7,949 bases of DNA from Clostridiaceae bacterium (GTDB lineage: Bacteria > Bacillota > Clostridia > Saccharofermentanales > DTU023). Under the pieces are notes generated by a model, which saw only the letters and a list, made by a program, of their open reading frames with translations, was not told where the DNA came from and searched no databases. The stretch is taken from NCBI GenBank assembly GCA_012841255.1, contig DUUZ01000032.1, positions 1 through 7,949 of the forward strand, in the 5' to 3' direction. Of this stretch, positions 1 to 6,094 are shown piece after piece; the first letter of the stretch is position 1, and each line of letters opens with the position of its first letter. The position numbers and the translations under genes are program-made.

Positions 1-290
1 CCCCAGCTTCTGAAAACCGATAGGGCGGCCGATTCAATATCGTCTTCCCCCAGACTGGGGATCATGCAAAGGACAACCTGGGCACCGGTGGACCGGATCT
101 GCCCGTTGACCTCGCGGATGGTCCGCCGGGTGCTCTCAGACAAGGTCCCCGTCGCATCGTAGGCGAAATCCTCACCCGGATTTGCGGGGACTGTGAAAGC
201 TGAAAGCAGGACGACAAAGACAGCCGAAAGCAAGAGGGCCAAAAGGAGGCGGGATGCTGCCCCGGCTCTCCTGTTTTTCAGGAGCGGCAT
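1..290 (-). CDS. TPM-domain (YgcG-like) secreted/membrane protein, 3' end cut by window edge
   Basis: Only the first 96 codons are inside the window, read from an ATG at 290. Residues 1-6 are basic (MPLLKNRR) and about 14-33 are strongly hydrophobic (SRLLLALLLSAVFVVLLSAF), a signal peptide or N-terminal anchor. From about residue 42 the sequence follows the start of the TPM domain: YDATGTLS, then an amphipathic helix, then STGAQVVLCMIPSLG and EDDIESAALSVFRSW. In the family this pattern continues into an acidic metal-binding core that is not visible here. TPM proteins are exported or membrane-bound; biochemical activity varies (phosphatase activity is reported for a plant homologue, a photosystem repair role for others), so no reaction is assigned. 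The gene lies 21 bases after lemA, with GGGAG about 9 bases before the ATG. LemA-TPM pairs recur in bacteria, which supports the call. Full length and any C-terminal membrane or Gly-rich tail are unknown. Confidence 0.82.
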   Translation of the reverse strand, partial: MPLLKNRRAGAASRLLLALLLSAVFVVLLSAFTVPANPGEDFAYDATGTLSESTRRTIREVNGQIRSTGAQVVLCMIPSLGEDDIESAALSVFRSW

Positions 291-311
291 GGCTCTCAAC
301 TCCCGTCCCCT

Positions 312-881
312 TTAAAAACTGACATTGGGTGCCGTTTCCGCACCCTCCTGGGCCTGGAACATGTCCCGGGCATTGAAGCCGAAGATTCCGGCAAAGAAGT
401 TGCCGGGAAAGGTCCGGACTGTCTTGTTGTAGCTTCCCACCGACTCGTTGAAATCCCGGCGTGCGACGGCGATCCTGTTCTCTGTTCCGGCAAGCTCAGC
501 CTGCAGGGCCAGGAAATTCTCATTGGCCTTGAGGTCGGGGTAGGCTTCCACGACGACATTGATGGCCCTTTGGAATTCCTGGTCAACGCGCTCCAGCTCT
601 TCCGGAGTCGAAGCTTCACTGTAGCGGGACCGCATGGCGGTCAGCTCCGTCAATACGGCGGCTTCATGGGATGCATAGCCCTTGACCGTCTCAACCAGGT
701 TGGGGATCAGGTCGGCCCGGCGCTGATACTGGGTCTGGACCTGGGCCCATTGCTGATTGATGGTCTCGTCCGCCCGGACGAATTTGTTGTGGTAGCTTAT
801 GAAAGTCACCCCGATGATCAGGGCAAGGCCCAGGATCACAAGAAGGATGGCCAGTCCGGGTTTAATTCCTTTTTTGCTCAT
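312..881 (-). CDS. lemA: LemA family protein
   Basis: The 189-residue product has normal LemA length. A short basic N-terminus (MSKKGIKPG) leads into one membrane segment at about residues 9-29. The rest is a helical domain with family hallmarks: FVRADETINQQWAQVQTQYQRR (35-54, written here with its family-typical spacing), DLIPNLVETVKGYASHE (57-73), the ENFLALQAELAGTENRIAVARRDFNE region (121-146), and SYNKTVRTFPGN with FAGIFGF near the end (150-169). Topology should be N-in with the helical bundle outside the membrane. The family's function is poorly defined; it is usually near TPM-domain or peptidase genes. An AGGAGG at 888-893, 6 bases before the ATG, fixes the start. The TPM gene follows after 21 bases. 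The upstream gap of 54 bases contains a small inverted repeat (895-908). Confidence 0.95.
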   Translation of the reverse strand: MSKKGIKPGLAILLVILGLALIIGVTFISYHNKFVRADETINQQWAQVQTQYQRRADLIPNLVETVKGYASHEAAVLTELTAMRSRYSEASTPEELERVDQEFQRAINVVVEAYPDLKANENFLALQAELAGTENRIAVARRDFNESVGSYNKTVRTFPGNFFAGIFGFNARDMFQAQEGAETAPNVSF

Positions 882-894
882 TTTCTGCCTCCTG

Positions 895-908
895 TGAGCA
901 TACGCTCA
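895..908. repeat. Small inverted repeat just upstream of the lemA ribosome-binding site
   Basis: TGAGC-ATAC-GCTCA gives a 5-bp stem and 4-base loop, located 2 bases upstream of the lemA AGGAGG in the transcript. It has no T tract after it on the minus strand, so it is not an intrinsic terminator. It might set lemA translation or mark an mRNA processing point in the operon, or be chance. Confidence 0.3.
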
Positions 909-935
909 GCTGACATTTTTCGGTTGACAGCGGCG

Positions 936-1490
936 CTAGCCGTTGTCATCTTCACCAGGCGGCTCGGTGGCCTGGGTCGTTGTTTCCTCGGTCGCCGGGG
1001 GCTCGGTGGCCTGGGTCGTTGTTTCCTCGGTCGCCGGGGGCTCGGTCACCGGTTCAGTTTCGGAGCTTTCGGCGCTTGTCGTAGACGGCTCTGTAGGTGA
1101 AGTTGTTGCTGCTGTTGTCGTAGCCGGAACAACTGTGATGACAGGCTGGGTCGTCGTAGTAGCCGGCGCCTGCGTGGTCGGAGGCACCGTGGGCAGTTCC
1201 CAGTCGTCATCCGGTTCTGTGGTCACGGCAGGTTCTGTTTCTTCCTCCGGCAGGGTGTGGTAGGGGAATTCCTCGAAGTCGATGGGTCCGTTGCTTTCCT
1301 CGGCCCCGATCATTTTATTGATCTTGCCGCGGATTAAGAAGCCGAAAACGACGATGAAGCAGATCAGGAAACTTGCAGCCGTGAGATAGGCAGCCCGCAT
1401 TTTTTTATCCGGGCCCCTTTGCCCCTGTCTGGGGGAATTTGTTCTATTTTGAGACGGCCTTTGCGGCCGGCGGGTCGGTCTTTGGTTCAC
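936..1490 (-). CDS. Thr/Pro/Glu-rich single-pass membrane protein with tandem repeats (unknown function)
   Basis: The product (184 aa, GTG start) is not recognised as a named family. Residues 1-32 are very basic and rich in Arg, Pro, Gln and Asn. Residues about 33-53 form one membrane segment (AAYLTAASFLICFIVVFGFLI), followed by a short basic stretch (RGKINKM). Positive charges before the segment predict a cytoplasmic N-terminus. The remaining 125 residues are acidic and low in complexity, dominated by Thr, Pro, Glu and Ala, as in extended wall-spanning or glycosylated stalks. Near the C-terminus a 13-residue unit TEPPATEETTTQA (149-161) is repeated exactly at 162-174. No LPxTG motif or C-terminal domain is seen. 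AAGGAG at 1497-1502, 6 bases before the GTG, decides the start. The gene sits 21 bases after mscS and 54 before lemA. Good reading frame and RBS argue that it is real; an envelope role is inference. Confidence 0.8.
   Translation of the reverse strand: MNQRPTRRPQRPSQNRTNSPRQGQRGPDKKMRAAYLTAASFLICFIVVFGFLIRGKINKMIGAEESNGPIDFEEFPYHTLPEEETEPAVTTEPDDDWELPTVPPTTQAPATTTTQPVITVVPATTTAATTSPTEPSTTSAESSETEPVTEPPATEETTTQATEPPATEETTTQATEPPGEDDNG
961..1046. repeat. 39-bp tandem repeat, about 2.2 exact copies
   Basis: Bases 961-999 are repeated exactly at 1000-1038 and the period continues for 8 more bases to 1046. The unit is 13 codons, so copy-number change would keep frame. It encodes the TEPPATEETTTQA repeat at the C-terminal end of the Thr-rich membrane protein. 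The lack of any mismatch between copies, including at third codon positions, indicates a recent duplication or ongoing homogenisation. Confidence 0.95.
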
Positions 1491-1511
1491 AATATTCTCC
1501 TTGCAATAAGG

Positions 1512-2609
1512 TTATTCGTGTTTTGCGTCATTTTTAAGTATAGCATCTTCTCTTTCCAGCCTGACGGGCTGGGCAATTTCCAGGCTCATCCCCAGCTCAT
1601 CCAAAATGGCGGCAAGGGCCCGGTTGATGCCGTCCCGGGTCTCCAGCATGGCGGCGTAAGCCGCTCCTGTGTAACAGCTGATATAAAGGGACTGGCCTTC
1701 GGGCTTGAGATTTCTGATGGCGATGATGACCGGCTCCAGAATCTCCTCCCGGTTTTTCAGCCAGGTCTCCAGCTTCTCCCGGAAAAGATCATAGGAGCTG
1801 CCCGCAAGCTCCCAGGGCAGGGTAACTTCAATTTCAATGCGGCGGCGTTCACGCCGGCTTTCATTGGTTATGACCGAAGCAGCCAGGGTTTTGTTGGGGA
1901 CGGACACCTGGGCTCCCGAGGAGGCCCGCAGGCGGCTGGACCGGATCCCGATGGACTCCACCGTCCCGCTGGCATCGGGGGTACTGATCCAGTCCCCCAG
2001 CTGGAAAGGCTGTTCCAGGGAGATGGCAATACCGCCGATGAAGTTGCTGATGGTGTCCTGGGCGGCCAAAGAGACGGCCAGGCCCCCGATGCCCAGACCC
2101 GTAATCAGGCCGGCGACATTGGAAACCCAGTAAGAGAGGATAACCAAAGCGCCGACGAAGAGGACCAGGACCCGGATCATGGAAACCAGCAGGGAGACGG
2201 CGCTGCTTGACGCCCCTTCCGCCGGATGTCCCTTGCCTTTGCGGACAAGGAAGCCCACAAGGGCTGAAAGTCTGTAAAGGAACCAGAAGGCCACCGCGGT
2301 CAGCAGACTGTCGGCCAGCCTGGTGAGGAAGCCCGACCAGGGGGCCGGGATAAAATAAGCCAGATGACAGGCGGCGGCAAGGAAGGCGGCCGCAAGGAAA
2401 AGTCCCAGAGGATTTATCATTTCCTGCCTCATGCCCGGATAATCGGGCGGATAGCGGCGGCGGACAGGGGTCAGGATCAGATGGAGCAGACCGCCGGCAA
2501 TGATCTTCCGAAAGAGGAAGAAGAAAAGGGCCAGACCCGCAAATATAAGGGGGACAAGCCAAGAAGGGGTGTCGGATAAGGGCATGATATCAGCTTGCAT
2601 GAATAGCAT
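1512..2609 (-). CDS. mscS: MscS-family small-conductance mechanosensitive channel
   Basis: The 365-residue product opens as a pressure-gated channel in the cytoplasmic membrane and should release solutes on osmotic downshock. Hydrophobic segments lie at about residues 18-46, 66-88, 102-121 and 138-160. The pore-lining helix follows at about 162-195, with small-residue packing typical of MscS TM3 (GLITGLGIGGLAVSLAAQD) and then NFIGGIAI. The beta domain follows: EQPFQLGDWI (199-208), GTVESIGIRSSRLR (215-228) and VSVPNKTLA (236-244). The C-terminal alpha/beta part ends near residue 350. Length is larger than E. coli MscS (286 aa), with extra N-terminal membrane segments. Starts are ambiguous: ATG at 2609 is only 2 bases past GGAGG, while ATG at 2600 (codon 4) has about 10 bases spacing, so initiation may be at either. 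The stop codon of the DUF47 gene overlaps this RBS (TGAGGAGG), suggesting translational coupling. Confidence 0.95.
   Translation of the reverse strand: MLFMQADIMPLSDTPSWLVPLIFAGLALFFFLFRKIIAGGLLHLILTPVRRRYPPDYPGMRQEMINPLGLFLAAAFLAAACHLAYFIPAPWSGFLTRLADSLLTAVAFWFLYRLSALVGFLVRKGKGHPAEGASSSAVSLLVSMIRVLVLFVGALVILSYWVSNVAGLITGLGIGGLAVSLAAQDTISNFIGGIAISLEQPFQLGDWISTPDASGTVESIGIRSSRLRASSGAQVSVPNKTLAASVITNESRRERRRIEIEVTLPWELAGSSYDLFREKLETWLKNREEILEPVIIAIRNLKPEGQSLYISCYTGAAYAAMLETRDGINRALAAILDELGMSLEIAQPVRLEREDAILKNDAKHE
1530..1545 (-). promoter_or_regulatory. Candidate internal extended -10 promoter for the Thr-rich/lemA/TPM genes
   Basis: On the minus strand TGC-TATACT (TATACT at 1537-1542, TG element at 1544-1545) matches the extended -10 consensus TGnTATAAT with one mismatch. 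The -35 region 17 bases upstream (GTCAGG, 1560-1565) is poor, as is common for extended -10 promoters. Transcription would start near 1530, inside the last codons of mscS, leaving a leader of about 40 bases with the AAGGAG of the next gene. The motif also encodes protein, so chance is possible. Confidence 0.35.
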
Positions 2610-2617
2610 CCCCCTCC

Positions 2618-3244
2618 TCAGGTGTTCTTCATGATCACCTGTTCAACGGCCTGGCTGACATTTTCAAAATCGTCACAGCAGCTTTCCAGCCTCCGGAAGA
2701 TTTCGGACCAGGAGATCACCTCAATCGGATCCTCCGACTCCTCGTAGAGACGGCGGATGGACCGGACGTAGACGGCATCGGCCTCCTCCTCAAGGTCGTT
2801 GGCTTCGATGATGTGGCGCCGGATGGCGTCGGATTTCCTGAAGTTCTCAAAATCCGAAAGGATGCGGGACATGGCCCGGGATCCGTCCACAATGATACGG
2901 CAGAATTCGTGGGCTTCATGGCGCAGTTCCTTGACATTGAACATGTAGAGGCGCATGAGGACATCTTCAATGGAATCCGTCACATCGTCAATCATACCTG
3001 CAATCATGGAAAAATCCTGACGGTCGATGGGCGTGATAAATTCACGGGCCAGGCTCCTGTTGAGGGCATGATGGGCAAGATCCGCCGTATGCTCGATCTC
3101 ATGCATGGCCAAAAGAGACTCGGAGAGATCCTCAGGCCGGTAGTCCGTCATGGCATCATCCAGGAAACGGGCCGCTTCTTCCGTATAGGCCGAAAGCTCC
3201 TTCAAGAGCTCAAAGTAGTTATTCTTCTTTTTCTTTTTGAACAT
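2618..3244 (-). CDS. DUF47 (PhoU-like) family protein, partner of the Pit transporter
   Basis: The 208-residue product has the usual DUF47 length, is predicted almost entirely helical, and begins with a Lys-rich stretch (MFKKKKKNNYFELL). Characteristic parts are the acidic/His motif HEIEHTADLAHH (48-59), REFITPIDRQD (67-77), the DDVTDSIEDV motif (86-95), and EANDLEEEADAVY (147-159), repeated metal-coordinating helices like those of PhoU. In this family the protein is cytosolic and acts with a Pit transporter, encoded beside it, to modulate phosphate uptake. Here the pit gene ends only 12 bases upstream. The ATG at 3244 is preceded by a weak AAGG. Its TGA is part of the following mscS RBS. There is no membrane segment. 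Assignment to DUF47 is secure; the exact effect on transport is not. Confidence 0.93.
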   Translation of the reverse strand: MFKKKKKNNYFELLKELSAYTEEAARFLDDAMTDYRPEDLSESLLAMHEIEHTADLAHHALNRSLAREFITPIDRQDFSMIAGMIDDVTDSIEDVLMRLYMFNVKELRHEAHEFCRIIVDGSRAMSRILSDFENFRKSDAIRRHIIEANDLEEEADAVYVRSIRRLYEESEDPIEVISWSEIFRRLESCCDDFENVSQAVEQVIMKNT

Positions 3245-3256
3245 ATGCCTTACCCG

Positions 3257-4303
3257 TTAGAAAATACTGACAAATAATTTCGTCATTCCGTAGCCGATCA
3301 GGCCGCAGCCGGGAAAGGTGAGCACCCAGCTTACAACCATCTCCCCCACGATACCCCATTTGACGGAGGACAGGCGGTCCGAGGCCCCCACCCCGATTAT
3401 GGCCGTTGTTTTCGTGTGGGTGGTACTGACCGGAAGTCCCAGAAGCTGGGCGGCCAGAAGGCTGGTACTGGCCCCCAGGTCCGCCGCAAAACCCTGGAAG
3501 GGTTCCAGCTTGACCATATCCATGCCGACCGACTTGATGATCCGGTAACCCCCGACAGAGGTTCCAAGTGCCATGACCAGCGAACAGATGACCATCATCC
3601 AGATGGGAACCGTAAAACTTCCCGTGTTGGTCTGTCCCCTGTTCAGGAAAATGCCGATCATGAAGACCGCCATAAACTTCTGCCCGTCCTGGGCCCCATG
3701 CATGAAGGCCATGCCCGCAGCAGCCCCGATCTGGGCCTTTCTGAAACCATAGGCCACATTGCGGCGGTCGCGGCCCCGGAATATGGAAGAGATAAGCCTT
3801 GCCGTCACAAAGCCCGAGAAAAAACCCAGGATCGAGGACAGGGCCAGGCCGTAGATGACCTTGATCCATTCGGACCCGTTGATCCCCGCAAAACTGCCGT
3901 GGATGGCGATGGCGGCCCCGGAAAGGCCGGCGATCAGGGCATGGCTTTCACTGGTGGGGATCCCCAGCCTGGAGGCAGCGGTCGCCCAGACCACGATGGC
4001 AAACATGGCGGCACAAAGGGCGATGATACTGGAGTGAGTGTCCTGGCCGAAATCCACCATATTGAAAATTGTTTCGGCAACCGTGGAACTGATCAGAGTC
4101 ATGACAAAGACACCCAGGAAATTCATAACCGATGCCAGCATGATGGCTGCCCGGATCGAAATGGCCCGGGTGGACACCGCTGTCGCAATGGCATTGGGAG
4201 CATCGGTCCAGCCGTTGACCAGGATGACGCCCAGGGTCAGCACCACCGTGACGGCCAGGAGAGGGTTGGATGCGGTTTCCCTGATAAAGCTGAAAAAGTC
4301 CAT
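3257..4303 (-). CDS. pit: Inorganic phosphate transporter, PiT family
   Basis: With ATG at 4303 the product has 348 aa and about ten hydrophobic segments, at the short end for PiT (TC 2.A.20) and typical of many Bacillota. The duplicated family signatures are both present: NGWTDAPNAIATAVSTRA (30-47) in the N-terminal half and GLPVSTTHTKTTAIIGVG (289-306) in the C-terminal half. Other conserved motifs are GIPTSESHAL (114-123) and MAFMHGAQDGQK (198-209). Such proteins import phosphate, often as a metal-phosphate complex, by cation symport. The next gene encodes the DUF47 partner. An upstream in-frame ATG at 4390 would add 29 residues lying inside rho in another frame and without family similarity, so it is rejected. 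No Shine-Dalgarno is seen before 4303; as rho stops 13 bases upstream, reinitiation or coupling with rho is likely. Ion specificity (sulfate is possible in relatives) is inferred. Confidence 0.94.
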   Translation of the reverse strand: MDFFSFIRETASNPLLAVTVVLTLGVILVNGWTDAPNAIATAVSTRAISIRAAIMLASVMNFLGVFVMTLISSTVAETIFNMVDFGQDTHSSIIALCAAMFAIVVWATAASRLGIPTSESHALIAGLSGAAIAIHGSFAGINGSEWIKVIYGLALSSILGFFSGFVTARLISSIFRGRDRRNVAYGFRKAQIGAAAGMAFMHGAQDGQKFMAVFMIGIFLNRGQTNTGSFTVPIWMMVICSLVMALGTSVGGYRIIKSVGMDMVKLEPFQGFAADLGASTSLLAAQLLGLPVSTTHTKTTAIIGVGASDRLSSVKWGIVGEMVVSWVLTFPGCGLIGYGMTKLFVSIF

Positions 4304-4316
4304 TTTAGTTAACCGG

Positions 4317-5924
4317 TCAGTTCTGGCCGTTCCTGTTTGGTCCGCCCGCCCCGTTTTCACGTTTGGGCATGCCGCTCCGCATGGCGTCAAAGAGTGACTT
4401 GTCTGTCATGGAAACATTGATGGATGAAATGAACTGATCATTGTCCCGGGTCTTCAGGAGAAGGCTCAGCATGGTCTCCGTGACCGCTGCCGTCTCAAGC
4501 TGGGCAAAGGTCTTGCGAAGGAGCCAGATGGCGTCCAGTTCCCGCGCGGACAAGAGAAGCTCTTCGCGTCTGGTGCCCGAGCGTGTGATGTCGATGGCGG
4601 GGAAAATCCGCTTGTCGGCCAGCTTGCGGTCCAGGATGACCTCCATGTTGCCGGTCCCCTTGAACTCTTCAAAGATGACCTCATCCATGCGGGACCCCGT
4701 CTCGATCAGGGCCGTTGCAATAATGGTCAGACTGCCGCCGTTCTCAATATTCCTTGCCGCTCCGAAGAAGCGCTTGGGCCCGTAGAGGGCGCCGGGATCA
4801 AGGCCGCCCGACAGGGTGCGGCCGGTGGGATTGATGGTCAGGTTGTAGGCCCGGCCCATCCGCGTAATGCTGTCCAGCAGGATGACGACATCGTGACCCA
4901 GCTCCACCAGGCGCATGGCCCGTTCGAGGACCAGCTCGGTGATCCGGACGTGGTTTTCCGGCGTCTTGTCGAAGGTGGAGTAGACGACTTCCCCCTCGAT
5001 GGAACGCTGCATGTCGGTCACTTCTTCCGGCCGTTCATCGATCAGGAGAACGATGAGCTTGGCCTGGGGATTGTTGACCGTGATGGCGTTGGCGATTTTC
5101 TGAAGAAGGATGGTCTTGCCGGCCTTGGGCGGCGAAACAATCATGCCGCGCTGGCCCTTGCCGATGGGGCAGACCAGATCGATGACCCGCATGGCCAGTT
5201 CCTCGCGGTTGGTCTCCAGGACATAGCGCTCCTTGGGATAGATGGGAGTCAGCCGGTCGAAATGGGGTCGGCGGATCATTTTCTCCGGCGGTCCGTCGTT
5301 GACTTCCCGGATGTAATAAAGGGCCCGGTAACGGTCATTGTCGCGCTGCTGGCGGACCGGACCGGTGATCAGGTCGCCCGTCCGCAGGCCGAAACGGCGG
5401 ATGTACTGGGGCGGCACGTAAATATCCCGGCTGCTTTGGATATAGTTCTCTATACGCAAAAAGCCATACCCTTCCGGCATGACTTCCAAAACCCCGGTGA
5501 CGTATTCCTTGCCCTTTTCGTCTTTGTCGTCGGCCGCTTCCTCGTCAGGCGCCGGTTCGGATTCCTCGAAAGCTGCCGGATCGGCCGCTTCCTCCGCTTC
5601 CTTGGCCCTCGTTTCTGAAGCCTTCTTCTTCGACGAGGTCTTCCTGGCCGCCGGTTTTTTCGCCGCTTTGGGCCGGGGCTCTTCCGCCTGGGCTTCAGCC
5701 TTTTCTTCCGCAGGTTCTTCTTCCCTGGCTTTTGGAGTTTCCTCCGGCATGAAGACAGCAGCCTCGCCTTCATCCTGGGTGGACTCCTCCGCCACCCGGG
5801 TCAGAAAATCGATCAGCTGCTGCTTGGTCATCCGGTTGGTTTCCGACGGAGTCAGAAGCCCGGAGATCTGGGCGATCGCGGAAAGGTCTTTCTTCGTTTT
5901 CCCGCGAAAATCAGGTTGTGTCAT
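4317..5924 (-). CDS. rho: Transcription termination factor Rho, with N-terminal low-complexity insert
   Basis: A hexameric RNA-dependent ATPase that terminates transcription. Residues about 8-45 (KTKKDLSAIAQISG through KQQLIDFLTRV) match the Rho N-terminal helical domain. Residues about 47-139 are an inserted low-complexity stretch, first acidic, then Lys/Ala-rich (KKPAARKTSSKKK), then acidic again. The cold-shock-like RNA-binding domain covers about 141-215 (GVLEVMPEGYGFLR, SRDIYVPP, GDLITGPVR). The RecA-type motor follows: Walker A PPKAGKT (265-271), LLIDERPEEV (293-302) with the catalytic Glu region, Walker B VVILLD (346-351), SGGLDPGALYGPKRFFGAARN (372-392) and the GTGNME R-loop region (423-428). 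All key residues are intact. The 535 aa exceed E. coli Rho (419) because of the insert. AAGAGGA at 5931-5937 is 6 bases before the ATG. A promoter and structured leader lie upstream, and pit begins 13 bases after the stop. Confidence 0.98.
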   Translation of the reverse strand: MTQPDFRGKTKKDLSAIAQISGLLTPSETNRMTKQQLIDFLTRVAEESTQDEGEAAVFMPEETPKAREEEPAEEKAEAQAEEPRPKAAKKPAARKTSSKKKASETRAKEAEEAADPAAFEESEPAPDEEAADDKDEKGKEYVTGVLEVMPEGYGFLRIENYIQSSRDIYVPPQYIRRFGLRTGDLITGPVRQQRDNDRYRALYYIREVNDGPPEKMIRRPHFDRLTPIYPKERYVLETNREELAMRVIDLVCPIGKGQRGMIVSPPKAGKTILLQKIANAITVNNPQAKLIVLLIDERPEEVTDMQRSIEGEVVYSTFDKTPENHVRITELVLERAMRLVELGHDVVILLDSITRMGRAYNLTINPTGRTLSGGLDPGALYGPKRFFGAARNIENGGSLTIIATALIETGSRMDEVIFEEFKGTGNMEVILDRKLADKRIFPAIDITRSGTRREELLLSARELDAIWLLRKTFAQLETAAVTETMLSLLLKTRDNDQFISSINVSMTDKSLFDAMRSGMPKRENGAGGPNRNGQN

Positions 5925-6050
5925 ACGTATTCCTCTTCTTAACGATCTCTTGAAATATTTTCACCATACACAGTTGGAAATTGACAGTCTTCTCCCCAAG
6001 AGGCCGCAAACGGTTCGATCCATGGATTCAACTGTCAAGGCCGGGGGATT
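5925..6050 (-). promoter_or_regulatory. Putative rho 5' leader with alternative base pairing
   Basis: If transcription starts near 6050 the rho mRNA has about 125 leader bases. In transcript order, segment 1 (TTGACAGTTG, 6038-6029) can pair with segment 2 (ACTGTCAA, 5988-5981, 8 bp) or with segment 3 (CAACTGT, 5976-5970, 7 bp), and these pairings exclude each other. The 10-bp palindrome ATCCATGGAT (6018-6027) lies at the end of segment 1. It contains an ATG opening a 20-codon frame (6023 down to 5961, stop TGA) without a recognisable ribosome-binding site. Rho is known to control its own leader in some bacteria. Autoregulation here is inference. Confidence 0.4.
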
Positions 6051-6085
6051 GACGCAAGTATATACAAATTGCATGCATGCGTCAA
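6049..6085. repeat. Inverted repeat framing the rho promoter
   Basis: TTGACGCA (6049-6056) and TGCGTCAA (6078-6085) are perfect 8-bp inverted arms with a 21-base spacer, centred on 6067. One arm contains the rho -35 box and the other abuts the -10 box and predicted start. The spacer holds an alternating TGCATGCA run. The arm centres are 29 bp apart, close to three helical turns, compatible with a dimeric regulator on one DNA face. No regulator can be named. Confidence 0.6.
6057..6085 (-). promoter_or_regulatory. Predicted sigma-70/sigma-A promoter of the rho operon
   Basis: Minus-strand -35 box TTGACG (6080-6085), a 17-base spacer and -10 box TATACT (6057-6062): each box differs from consensus at one position and spacing is optimal. 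The start would be near 6050. The -35 box is the outer part of an 8-bp inverted repeat arm (6078-6085) whose partner (6049-6056) covers the region just downstream of the -10, so both could form an operator. Confidence 0.7.
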
Positions 6086-6094
6086 CCAAAAAGG

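Noticed and set aside
1419..2210. Plus-strand frame (263 codons) opposite mscS
   Set aside because: No recognisable domain and it covers the conserved MscS pore region in antisense; shadow frame.
3416..4312. Long plus-strand frame (298 codons) opposite pit
   Set aside because: Its product is Gly/Asp/His/Arg-rich without membrane or domain pattern, has no ribosome-binding site, and lies fully antisense to a well-conserved PiT gene; it is a GC-driven shadow.
4304..4390. 29-codon N-terminal extension of pit from ATG 4390
   Set aside because: Overlaps the 3' end of rho, lacks a ribosome-binding site and has no hydrophobic or family-like content; the ATG at 4303 begins right at a typical PiT N-terminus.
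6033..6038. Second TTGACA on the minus strand as another rho -35 box
   Set aside because: No -10-like sequence at 16-18 bases (AACCGT at 17). The match is better explained as part of the leader inverted repeat.
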